DNA of 64,000 nucleotides, from assembly GCA_037833965.1 (NCBI GenBank), contig AP031351.1:30826501-30890500 (forward strand), in the 5' to 3' direction. This DNA is from Marchantia polymorpha subsp. ruderalis (Eukaryota > Streptophyta > Marchantiopsida > Marchantiales > Marchantiaceae). Positions 35,298 to 43,733 of this stretch are shown one piece after another. The notes beneath the pieces were generated by a model. The model did no database searches and was not told the DNA's origin. It worked only from the letters and a program-made list of their open reading frames with translations. A program made the translations under genes and the position numbers. The stretch's first letter is position 1. Every line of letters begins with the position of its first letter.

Positions 35298-36005
35298 TAG
35301 TTCCAGGCGTTTTGCCTGGGGTTCTTTCCCATCAGAAGTATAGATCAGGAACCCATTACCTTTGCGTGTTTGTGTCCTTGAGTTCTGTCACCACGCACGA
35401 GGAGTTACAACTTAGCGTTCCGCATTTTGTAGCTGAAGGCCTTCGGCCGAATGTTCAGAGCTAGTCCATTGGTTAGAGACTTGAGTAGTTCGGATCTGCA
35501 CCTGCGGGTGACTGCCGATGCTCAGAGCCAGTGACTAGTTAGATACTTGAACAGTTTCGCCCCTACACCTTCGAGTGTTTCTTTCTGATTGTACTCCCTT
35601 GGGATTTTTCCCCTGAATGCCAAAGTGAAGTTTTGCTACTTCGTGTAAGCCTTGGTTGTAAATTCAGGTTACGCTGCAGCAGGTGCCTTGAGGGTAACCC
35701 CTGTAGTATTTCTGGGAATGACAAGTGCCTGAGAATTCAAACTCTTCAATAGACTGTTGTTGTGTTACTGGAATGTTTCACAGTGAGTCCTTCAGTGCGG
35801 ACCTGTGTTCTCTGCGCGTTTTGTGAGTTGAGAGTGTTGTTCACCGCGTATGAGTGACTTCGATCCGAAGTAGGCAGTCCAAACCGGGTTTCCTACGCTA
35901 GCAGCAAGCTAGTGGAAGCGTTGTAAAAGCCGGAGTTGGAAGTCACTACCCGCAGCTTCGCTGAGTGTACTCTTGAGAGACTTCCCCCCTGAAATCTTGA
36001 GTAGA

Positions 36006-36010
36006 GGTCC
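36006..36010. repeat. Left target-site duplication GGTCC
   Basis: GGTCC precedes the 5' LTR of the intact element and is repeated at 51,402-51,406 after the 3' LTR. The target is U5 of solo LTR A7, whose sequence resumes after the element. Confidence 0.95.
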
Positions 36011-37292
36011 TGTGGTAACACACTTTTTGTTTTTTTTGCAGAATTTAAACAATTTTAGAAAACTAGTACCAAAGCAGTGTTTGTAGCTAGAGAAGGGTAC
36101 GCTAAATAGAGTGGATTGATGAGATCGTCACGAGGGCACAAAGAATCACGTAGTCGGATGTACCAACGCCAACGCTTCCGGCGCAGACACCTCAGGAGGA
36201 GGTTTTGCTAAAGACGTCAGGAGAAGGGCCCGGACCTCTAAAGGCATCCGACCATGAGTGCGCCTTCGGCGAAGCGCCGCTAGCGCGGAAAGGGAAAACC
36301 TTCATAACACTCGGGATACACGGTAGATCCAGATGGTTGAAGTTGCATTAGAAAGAGCTCGGGACGCTCGTTCTAACGAGTCCAAGAGCGCCGGAGATGG
36401 ATCAGGAATGGAGAAGTTATGAGCGTCGGAAAACTCGTAGCCGGACATGCGCCGTTCGCGCTAGGGTTCACAGCCGGAAAGGATTCCCGTACGCCCTCGG
36501 CGATGCGCCTTCGGCGGAATCACGCGCTCACAGGAGGAAACCAACTCAGAGTCGGAAGCGTCCTTGGCGGCTGTTCATGGAAGGAAAGCGCCGGTCGGAT
36601 GTACGCCTCCGACGTGGCGCTGACGGCCGGATGCGCTGGCATGAGTTGCGCTGACGGCCGGATGCGCTGGCAGCAACGGACGAGGCATAAAGGACAAAAT
36701 AGGCGGTACGACTGCGCGCCGGCATAATTCGCTCCGGCTGGATGTGCGCCTCCAGCAAGGCGCCGACGGATAATGAACGCACCAGCGGCGACACGCCTCC
36801 GGAGAAGGGCGGGTTAGGAAAAGACAACAGGGCCGACGTATACCCTGCAGCGGACTCGAGTCCGGAAGGTGGCGGCGGCGGGAGAATTCAACGTTTAAGC
36901 ATGCGAATGCGCGCAAGGCGGAGACGTGAATTCGCGCATGCAAAGGGCGAACCGTTAAGCCGTATAGCCGGCTGCGTACGTTGCAACCAGTAAGAACGTT
37001 GGACGTTCTTGAAATCGGAGAAGAAAAGACTGCGCTCCAGTCTCATTCTCTCATTCTTGACTTTGCAATTTCCAGTTCCAAGATTACGCGCAAGGGCGGA
37101 GCGACCTGCAGTGAGAGTAGAGAGTGCGGAGACGAGTTGCACAAGGATCTTGGCGGACCTCGAAAGAATTGGGAGTAGCGATCTTGAACGAGCGCAGAGA
37201 GAGTAAGCAGTCAGTGCTTGAGTGGCCGACGCGCAGTGGCGATTGTGAGAGAGTGAGCGAAAGGGAGAACGTTTGTGTGTGCAGGCAACGCA

Positions 37293-39848
37293 ATGTCGAA
37301 GGTTCCCCAACTGCGAGTGTCTCCACTCAGGGTGCCGCAGATCGGTCTACGCGCATTTCAAGATGTGCTGACGAGGCTGAAGCTCGATTTTCTCCTCTGG
37401 GGGTGGAATTGGACGTGTCCGGAGATGGTGCGCGAGTATCTGCAAGAGAGACACAAGCCTTCTCGCGGATTTCGCCCACACCCAGAGAGATGGGAAATTT
37501 GCAATTGGGCGCAGGTGTTGGGCAGGTGTGCCGGCGAGGAAGGGGATCTCCTCTTCGAGGCCGACAGCGTGAAAGTGTCCCAGGAGGAAGAAGTCTCTTA
37601 CAATGAGCTCTTCAAGGTGGCTAGACATCCCAAGAACGGTTTCCGGACTCGGGATTACAAGGATCGATTGCGGAGAAATGTCGCGACAGCATTGCTGCAG
37701 ATATTGCAGCCGACCAAGACCGCTTACATGCATGGTTGGCAGGTAGAGTTCGTGGAGCTAGTGTTGTCAGGAGCTCCGGTGCATTGGGCACGGCTCCTGT
37801 GGAAGGTGACGCGCCAACATGCGCAAGAAGAGAGGGGAGGAACGCTCAATCATCTATCGCCTTACTTAATCGTGTTTTACCGGGCGATGGGATGTTTGAC
37901 GAATGCTGAGAAAACTCGGTTTCCGCAGTTGAGCCGGTCTTATCCAGGTAGATATTCGAGGGAGGCCGAAGTAGACACGGATCCGGACGAGGAACCTGCC
38001 AGTACGCCTCCGGCTCCGGCTCCAGCCAGAGCAGCAGAAGAACGTCGAAGTGAGCGCATTCCGCGCAAGCGGAAGTGGGATGAGAGACCTGAGGACAGGC
38101 AGCCGGAAGTACCAGCTGCGCCGACTCGTGGTCGGCCCACCCCCGAGCCTCATAGTCGACCAAAACAGAGGGCACGCAGAATGCCAACTGTTACTGAGGA
38201 GACCAGGCGAACTCCGACCCGGCGGAATCTCACGCAGGAAGAGATAATTGCTCAGGTCCTAGGGAAGGCGGCAGAAACCTCTGCACAGAAGGCACCACGG
38301 CCTTCGGGAGGAGATGGACGGACTGACAGCCGGCCGACTGCGAGTCGGATGACTGAAGGTCGACAGACGGAAGGAAGGCCAACTGAACGGCGCGTTGAAC
38401 CGGACAGCAGGCCGGAAGCGGAAGAGAGTTTGGCTGACGAGCCAACAATCCTCAGAGGGTCATCTTCGGCGGAAGGCACTTCTGGAAGAACGCCCCCAAC
38501 AAGCAGGCCAAGTGGAGTCAAGACGCGCAGGGTGTATCCGACTCCCAGTCGGACAACTGCTGGTCGGCCGACTGCGAGTCGGACAACAGAGAGTCAGCCG
38601 GATTCGCCGACTGAGAGACGGATGGGGCCAACGACCAGTGTGCGGACGCCTTCGGCGGACGCACCTTCAGCAAGGACACCTTCCGCGCAGATTGCGCCGG
38701 AAGGACAGGCAGCAGAAGCGGGCGGTGCAAGAGCGACAAAAGTCACTGCGGCGTCGACCCCTTCACAAACCGAAGATCGAGCCGGAACAGGGGCTCAAGC
38801 AGTGGGATCTCCCACTGCCCTGGATATTTTAGCAGGCAGTGGAGCAGCAGTCGCAGCAGAAGCTGCTGCGCGCCACAGTTCCAGGGAGTCGCCAAGGGAT
38901 TCGGTGGCGACTGAGATCCTCCCGACTGAGGATGAGACGAGCTCGGAAGAGCAAGAAGAGGATTCAGTGCAGAAAACGCCAACAGGGGTGCTGTGCGAAC
39001 AGATAGTTCCACTCCTGCGATATCTGGATCGCAAGACATCCAAATACGGAAGTGCCTTAAAATCGCAGTCTTATGTGGAGACTATCAGGCGAAGGACGAG
39101 GATCAAGGTGGCAAAGTGGGCCTCTAGGTGCGGAGTATATGTGGATAGGAACACCGCCCTCCGACAACACCTGGCGGTCACCCAGAAGCTGTACCAAGCC
39201 TTGCAGCAGCAGAAGGAGGATGCGGCGACGAAGAGTCAGGCGGAGGCCGAACTAATACGGGCAAGGATCGAGTCGGAACTGCAGGAGGAGCGGAGACAGA
39301 ACGAAGTCCTAGCAGCCGAGCTTGCGCGCCAGACGCGCGCCTTAGAGGAAAGTCAAAGAGCCCGCAAGGAGGATGAGGAGTTGTTGTGCAACTTGCAAAC
39401 CGAGTGCTCGGATTTGAGGGCACAACGTGCGGATTTAGAAACGCAGCTGGCAGAGGTGGAGAGCAGCTGCAGGGCACGAGGAGAGTTGGCGGCACGGGTG
39501 ACTCGTTGTCTAAACGGATACACCCATTGGGAGGTGGCAGCTCAAGAGAGGGTTACACTCCGGGAGTTCGAGCTTCGGGCGGCGGCATTGACGGAGGGTG
39601 ACAGTCGGAGTCGGCGGCGAGTGGCAAGAAAATTAGAAACTTTCTTGTCGGGTGCGCGCGACACTATGGCGCACTTGCAGTCGGAAGTCACTGCAGCGCT
39701 CCGACGCCTGGGGTTACGCAGCCGGTCGGAAGACTGGCAAGGTAGAGATAGTACGCGGGGCAGTCCGGCGCGCAGGAGGCGCAGCACCGGATCTGCCGAG
39801 TGCAGTAGAGTAGTTTGGTTTCGCGCAGATGCTGCGAGTTGTAGATAG
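37293..39848 (+). CDS. LTR-encoded 851-aa protein of unknown function (5' LTR copy)
   Basis: The frame is open from the ATG at 37,293 to the TAG ending at 39,848, about 30 bp before the TATA box, so it lies wholly in U3. This start is used because relatives begin at the same place. Residues 1-225 form a conserved domain with LLWGWNWTCPEMVREY, LGRCAGEEGDLLFEADSVKV, YKDRLRRNVATALLQ and FYRAMGCLT. Residues about 226-560 are Pro/Ser/Thr/Arg-rich and probably disordered (repeats such as RPTERR and SRTTE). LCEQIVPLLRYLDRK begins near 566, a coiled coil runs about 626-735, and the basic tail ends RRRRSTGSAECSR. I see no catalytic motif, membrane segment or signal peptide. Relatives occur in five other LTRs of this window. 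It might bind nucleic acid or Gag, but that is a guess. Confidence 0.85.
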   Translation: MSKVPQLRVSPLRVPQIGLRAFQDVLTRLKLDFLLWGWNWTCPEMVREYLQERHKPSRGFRPHPERWEICNWAQVLGRCAGEEGDLLFEADSVKVSQEEEVSYNELFKVARHPKNGFRTRDYKDRLRRNVATALLQILQPTKTAYMHGWQVEFVELVLSGAPVHWARLLWKVTRQHAQEERGGTLNHLSPYLIVFYRAMGCLTNAEKTRFPQLSRSYPGRYSREAEVDTDPDEEPASTPPAPAPARAAEERRSERIPRKRKWDERPEDRQPEVPAAPTRGRPTPEPHSRPKQRARRMPTVTEETRRTPTRRNLTQEEIIAQVLGKAAETSAQKAPRPSGGDGRTDSRPTASRMTEGRQTEGRPTERRVEPDSRPEAEESLADEPTILRGSSSAEGTSGRTPPTSRPSGVKTRRVYPTPSRTTAGRPTASRTTESQPDSPTERRMGPTTSVRTPSADAPSARTPSAQIAPEGQAAEAGGARATKVTAASTPSQTEDRAGTGAQAVGSPTALDILAGSGAAVAAEAAARHSSRESPRDSVATEILPTEDETSSEEQEEDSVQKTPTGVLCEQIVPLLRYLDRKTSKYGSALKSQSYVETIRRRTRIKVAKWASRCGVYVDRNTALRQHLAVTQKLYQALQQQKEDAATKSQAEAELIRARIESELQEERRQNEVLAAELARQTRALEESQRARKEDEELLCNLQTECSDLRAQRADLETQLAEVESSCRARGELAARVTRCLNGYTHWEVAAQERVTLREFELRAAALTEGDSRSRRRVARKLETFLSGARDTMAHLQSEVTAALRRLGLRSRSEDWQGRDSTRGSPARRRRSTGSAECSRVVWFRADAASCR

Positions 39849-39881
39849 GATAGCGTAGTGCTAGTTAGGATCTTTTGAGGG

Positions 39882-39888
39882 TATAAAG
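39882..39888 (+). promoter_or_regulatory. TATA box of the 5' LTR
   Basis: TATAAAG lies 33 bp after the stop of the LTR reading frame, followed by the hairpin AAGGC-GTTTT-GCCTT (39,895-39,909). Transcription should start about 25-30 bp downstream. Genomic RNA would thus lack the 5' LTR reading frame but contain the 3' LTR copy. The same TATA-hairpin arrangement is kept in copies A2, A7 and A9. Confidence 0.7.
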
Positions 39889-40828
39889 TAGTTCAAGGCG
39901 TTTTGCCTTTTGACTCTTCCAGTTTCGGAAGTGCAGATCAGGAACTCACTTTCTTGGCGTGTTTGTGCATTTTGGTCCTGGCACCACGTAGAGAAGCTGC
40001 AGCATAGCGAAGTTACCGTATGTTGTAGTTGAAGGCCTTCGGCTGAATGTTCAGAGCTAGCACCCGGTTAGAGACTTGAGTAGTGCGGATCTGCACCTGC
40101 GGGTGATTTCTGATGCTCAGAGCCGGCTGCGAGTTAGATACTTGAACAGTTCCCCCTTACTCCTTCGAGTGACATATCCTGATTGTACTCCTACGGGAAG
40201 TTTCCCCTGAATGCCAATGTGAAGTTTCATTACTTCGTGTAAACCTTGGTTTGTAATTCAGGTTGTGTGTGTGTTACTGGATCGTGTTTTCAGTAAGTTC
40301 TCAGTCGGGTCTGCACTCCCTGCGTTTTGTGTGATAGTCGAGGGTGACGTCCACGGCGTACGTAGAGGCTTCGTTCCGAAGTGAGAAGTCCAGTCCGGGT
40401 ACCCCCGCTAGTTCCTGGCGGAAGGGCAGTAAAAGCCGGAGTGGGAGGCACTTCCTGCAGAACCTCTGAGTGAACTTGCGAGACACTTTCCTCCTGAAAT
40501 CCGAAGCGGAGGTCCTGACCGACCTCCGAGTTGTGCTTTTTGCCAGTTTCAGGTGTGTGTGTGTGTGTGTTGAGTGACCAAGCTGTACCGTGCATCCTCC
40601 GAGCATCCTCCGAGTTGAGATCCTCCTCCGAGTCGAGCCTCCGAGTCGAGCACTGCAGTATTTCTGGGAGTGACAGTCGCCTAGAATTCAAACTCTACCA
40701 AAAGTCTGTTAAATGTGACACTTTTACTCTGTGTGTTGCCTCTGTCCCTGTGGGTTCGATCTTTTTACCACCATACTGCAGTTTTAGCCTTTGGTGGGTT
40801 ATTACATAAGGAGCCGACAACTTCTTTT

Positions 40829-40846
40829 TGGCGCCGCTGCCGGGGA
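40829..40846 (+). other. Primer binding site, tRNA-Asp type
   Basis: TGGCGCCGCTGCCGGGGA is complementary, with one mismatch, to the 3' end of plant tRNA-Asp (typical PBS TGGCGCCGTTGCCGGGGA, as in Athila). It primes minus-strand DNA synthesis. It starts 22 nt after the LTR end, further than the few bases usually seen. Confidence 0.85.
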
Positions 40847-40889
40847 CAGTGCGTCAACACCAGAAACCTTGAGCAGCAATGCTCGGTGA

Positions 40890-43727
40890 ATGTCGACGAG
40901 CGATAGTGTGGGAAACCTGAGTGCGAGAGCCACACGGAAACTCCGTCGAGATTCAGAAAAAGCCGTGGAAACAAAACGGCGAACTAAAAAGAAGACTCCC
41001 GGTGAGGACTCTGCAGAAAGATCGCCATCACCGACTACTGGAAGACAAAGGCGTTCCAGTTCACCTACCGAGAGCATTGAGCTAGCAGTTCTATTGGACA
41101 TCCCTCAGACGGGAACTCTTCCTGAGTTTGGCCAACCTAGGATCAGTCCGTCGACAGGATCACCGATGGCAGAACATCAAGCCAATCTCCGCCAGGTGTT
41201 TTCCCAACCTACCACCAAACATTCGTATCCAAGATACACGGGAACGGGCGACGACGATGATGCAGATTCATACATAAAGCTCTTCGAGTCTGTCTCCATC
41301 GCCAATCGTGAGACCAGTGATGAAGACAGACTACGAATCTTTCCTAGCCTGCTACGCAGACGAGCGCGTAGCTGGTACAACCATGAGAGCACCGACCCCA
41401 CTGGCATCCGGACCTGGGCTCAGCTCAAGGAAAAGTTTCTGAAGCGGTTCCGCGAACTCGGATATGACAGTCGAGTTCTGACCCGGCTTCGAAATCTTCG
41501 ACGCGAACGGAAGGAGAATCTTCGAGACTACACTGAGAGATTCCAAGACCTCCTAGATCGAATTCCGAAGACAGGCCCGGGAGAGCCGTATTCGGTACAA
41601 CAGGCAGTAGATTGGTATGTGACAGGGCTCTCAAGAGAAATGGAGACCTTCTGTAGGAGAGGCAAGACTGACACAATCCAAGATGTGATAGCTTCCGCGG
41701 AGACCTTTGAGACGTCAACCCTTGACACTCGAAGACGCGACCGACGGTCGACGAAGAAGAAGTCGCAAGACGGACGTCGGAAGAGAAGGAACTCGCCTTC
41801 CTCGACAGAAGAATCAAGCTCCTCCGAATCAAGTTCTTCCTCGGAAGAGGAAGAGGACTCGTCATCTTCAGAAGAAGAAAGACGGAAGAAGAAACGCAGT
41901 GCGATCAAGAAGAAGGATCGAGGTAAGGGAATCCCAGTGAAGACTCAAGGGGACATCGCAGCCAAGGTAGACAACCTGGTGAAGAATTTTGCGGACCTGA
42001 AAGTTCATGTAGTGGGAGGCCAAGACCGACGTAAATCACCTGCGAGACAACGAGCGAACCTCTGGTGTACTACGTGTGGACAGGTGGGACATGCCAACAC
42101 GGAGTGCATGTCCGCGAGGCCATCTTACCCAGTGAATGCGGTCGAATGGGCACCACAGTGGGAGCCGCCCATGTATTATGCTGAGCCGCCTATGTATTAT
42201 GCTGAGCAGGTTGAGGACACCGCCTACTCGGTACAGACAGCTCCAGCTACAACTCCGAACCCACCGGTGCATATACCGCGCTTTGTTCCAAGGGAAATGG
42301 CGGGTACACTCCCACCAAGACGCATGGCACCTCCAGGAAATCACACAGGAAATCACCGACCTCGACCACAATTCGATGGTTGCTACAACTGCGGAGACAT
42401 GGGGCATTACGCGCCAAGTTGTCCCCACCCGAGGAGGCCAATGGGGTATGCACCGTTGTGCAGCAATTGCAAAAAGTCCGGACATACAGCAGCCGAATGT
42501 GACCAGCCACCAATCCCTAGGCCAACCGTGCGTTTCGTAGCAACACCTGGCAAGGAAGAAGTGCAGGTCAACCAGGTAGAACTGAGTCTGGACCCAGCTG
42601 AAGAAAACGAAGTATGGCCAGAGGAAGAAGTAATGTGCGGTCGGGTAGAAACCCGAAGTTCGAAGAGGAGAGGAGAAGACCATGAGGACACTCGCCGCCC
42701 CGAGCGTAGGGAAGAGAGGAAGAAGTCTAAAGAAGTTAGAGAAGGCCCGAGAAGAAGGCCGGGTACACCTCCGGCTATGAGAAACACCCAGCCGGAGCAG
42801 AACTCAGAAAAGGCGGACAGGTATTCAGAAGAGTTCCGGACTCGAGATTACCTTCCAGACATCAAAGATGAGGTGAGTCACCTCATCAAGGAAGCACTGG
42901 GCGCCGGAATGACATCCGACGACCGGAAGGCGGTTAGGCCCCCTACACCCCTTCCGACCGCGAGTACCGGGAAACTTCCGGCCGTGACTTCCAACACTCC
43001 CTACGACATAGTGGAAGACATGGGGAGCCAGAGGGCAAATATTTCCTTCCACCAGTTGTTGGAAGACAATAAGACGTACAGGAGGATGCTGATGCTTTCG
43101 TTGCGCCGACCACGCAAACCCCGAAAGGAGAAACTTCCGGCTGTGTACAGAGTGGAAGGAGGAGACCTGGGACCTCCAGAGATCGAAGTAGAGATCGGAG
43201 GCTGCGTCATACAGAAGGTACCAGTGGACTCCGGCTCGGGCGTGAATATCATGACCGAGGAGACAGCGAACTCCTTGGGGTTCCAGACCTTCGAACCTAC
43301 ATCCCGAGTATTGCGACTGGCCGATCAAACACGCAGAATGCCACTAGGAATGTTGAGCAATGTGAGAACCAACATTGGAGGAGTGGACTTTCAACTGTCC
43401 TACATAATACTGCAACCTCTGATGAAGAAAGGTTATGATGTGCTGCTTGGCAGACCTTGGCTATACGATGCCAAAGCAAGGTGTGACTGGAGTAGGAAGA
43501 GATTACAGTTCCGTAGCCCTGCTGACCCTCCGACTGTCATTACCGTACCGTGGACCAAGGTACCCCATGAGGGCGAAACACCTTCCACCACCTCCGGTTA
43601 CACAACCGGAGGGGAGACCAGCTCATCATGCACTTCAGAGACCGAAACGTCGGAAGACTTTGTGGGTTACGTCACTTGCTGCTCCATTGAGGAGGAAGGA
43701 GACGAGGTGTATCCGGATGAGGAATAG
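40890..43727 (+). CDS. gag-pro: Gag-protease (945 aa)
   Basis: The ATG at 40,890 lies 44 bp after the PBS. Residues about 126-275 form the retrotransposon Gag capsid domain (YIKLFESVSI, RARSWYNHE, LKEKFLKRFRELG, LRDYTERFQDLL). A Ser/Glu/Lys-rich stretch follows. Three CCHC zinc knuckles (CX2CX4HX4C) lie near residues 393-406, 498-511 and 524-537, and would bind RNA during particle assembly. The aspartic protease starts near 764, with the active site DSGS at residue 780 and the LLGRPWL motif near 848. The frame ends at a TAG (43,725) in the same register as pol. Unusual points are three widely spaced knuckles and the very acidic serine tract (SSSESSSSSEEEE) near residue 310. Confidence 0.95.
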   Translation: MSTSDSVGNLSARATRKLRRDSEKAVETKRRTKKKTPGEDSAERSPSPTTGRQRRSSSPTESIELAVLLDIPQTGTLPEFGQPRISPSTGSPMAEHQANLRQVFSQPTTKHSYPRYTGTGDDDDADSYIKLFESVSIANRETSDEDRLRIFPSLLRRRARSWYNHESTDPTGIRTWAQLKEKFLKRFRELGYDSRVLTRLRNLRRERKENLRDYTERFQDLLDRIPKTGPGEPYSVQQAVDWYVTGLSREMETFCRRGKTDTIQDVIASAETFETSTLDTRRRDRRSTKKKSQDGRRKRRNSPSSTEESSSSESSSSSEEEEDSSSSEEERRKKKRSAIKKKDRGKGIPVKTQGDIAAKVDNLVKNFADLKVHVVGGQDRRKSPARQRANLWCTTCGQVGHANTECMSARPSYPVNAVEWAPQWEPPMYYAEPPMYYAEQVEDTAYSVQTAPATTPNPPVHIPRFVPREMAGTLPPRRMAPPGNHTGNHRPRPQFDGCYNCGDMGHYAPSCPHPRRPMGYAPLCSNCKKSGHTAAECDQPPIPRPTVRFVATPGKEEVQVNQVELSLDPAEENEVWPEEEVMCGRVETRSSKRRGEDHEDTRRPERREERKKSKEVREGPRRRPGTPPAMRNTQPEQNSEKADRYSEEFRTRDYLPDIKDEVSHLIKEALGAGMTSDDRKAVRPPTPLPTASTGKLPAVTSNTPYDIVEDMGSQRANISFHQLLEDNKTYRRMLMLSLRRPRKPRKEKLPAVYRVEGGDLGPPEIEVEIGGCVIQKVPVDSGSGVNIMTEETANSLGFQTFEPTSRVLRLADQTRRMPLGMLSNVRTNIGGVDFQLSYIILQPLMKKGYDVLLGRPWLYDAKARCDWSRKRLQFRSPADPPTVITVPWTKVPHEGETPSTTSGYTTGGETSSSCTSETETSEDFVGYVTCCSIEEEGDEVYPDEE

Positions 43728-43733
43728 CAACTA
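43725..43733 (+). promoter_or_regulatory. Probable readthrough stop between gag-pro and pol: UAG CAA CUA
   Basis: Gag-protease ends with TAG and the same frame stays open from the next codon (CAA CTA...) through the whole of pol. The context UAG-CAR-YYA is the well-known readthrough signal of tobamoviruses. There is no ATG between the stop and the conserved start of the RT region, and no frame change. A Gag-Pro-Pol fusion made by stop-codon readthrough is therefore likely. A simple nonsense mutation cannot be excluded from one copy. Confidence 0.7.

Larger units (their letters stand above)
36011..40806 (+). repeat. 5' LTR of the intact element
   Basis: Starts TGTGGTAACACAC and ends GTGGGTTATTACA. 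U3 holds one shared module (about 36,305-36,440), an imperfect 31-bp duplication near 36,620-36,672, an AAGAACGT-TGG-ACGTTCTT hairpin near 36,991 and the 851-codon frame. TATAAAG lies at 39,882. R-U5 has several small hairpins and a (GT)n tract near 40,553-40,570. Most plant LTRs are far shorter; here the reading frame accounts for over half the length. Confidence 0.95.
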
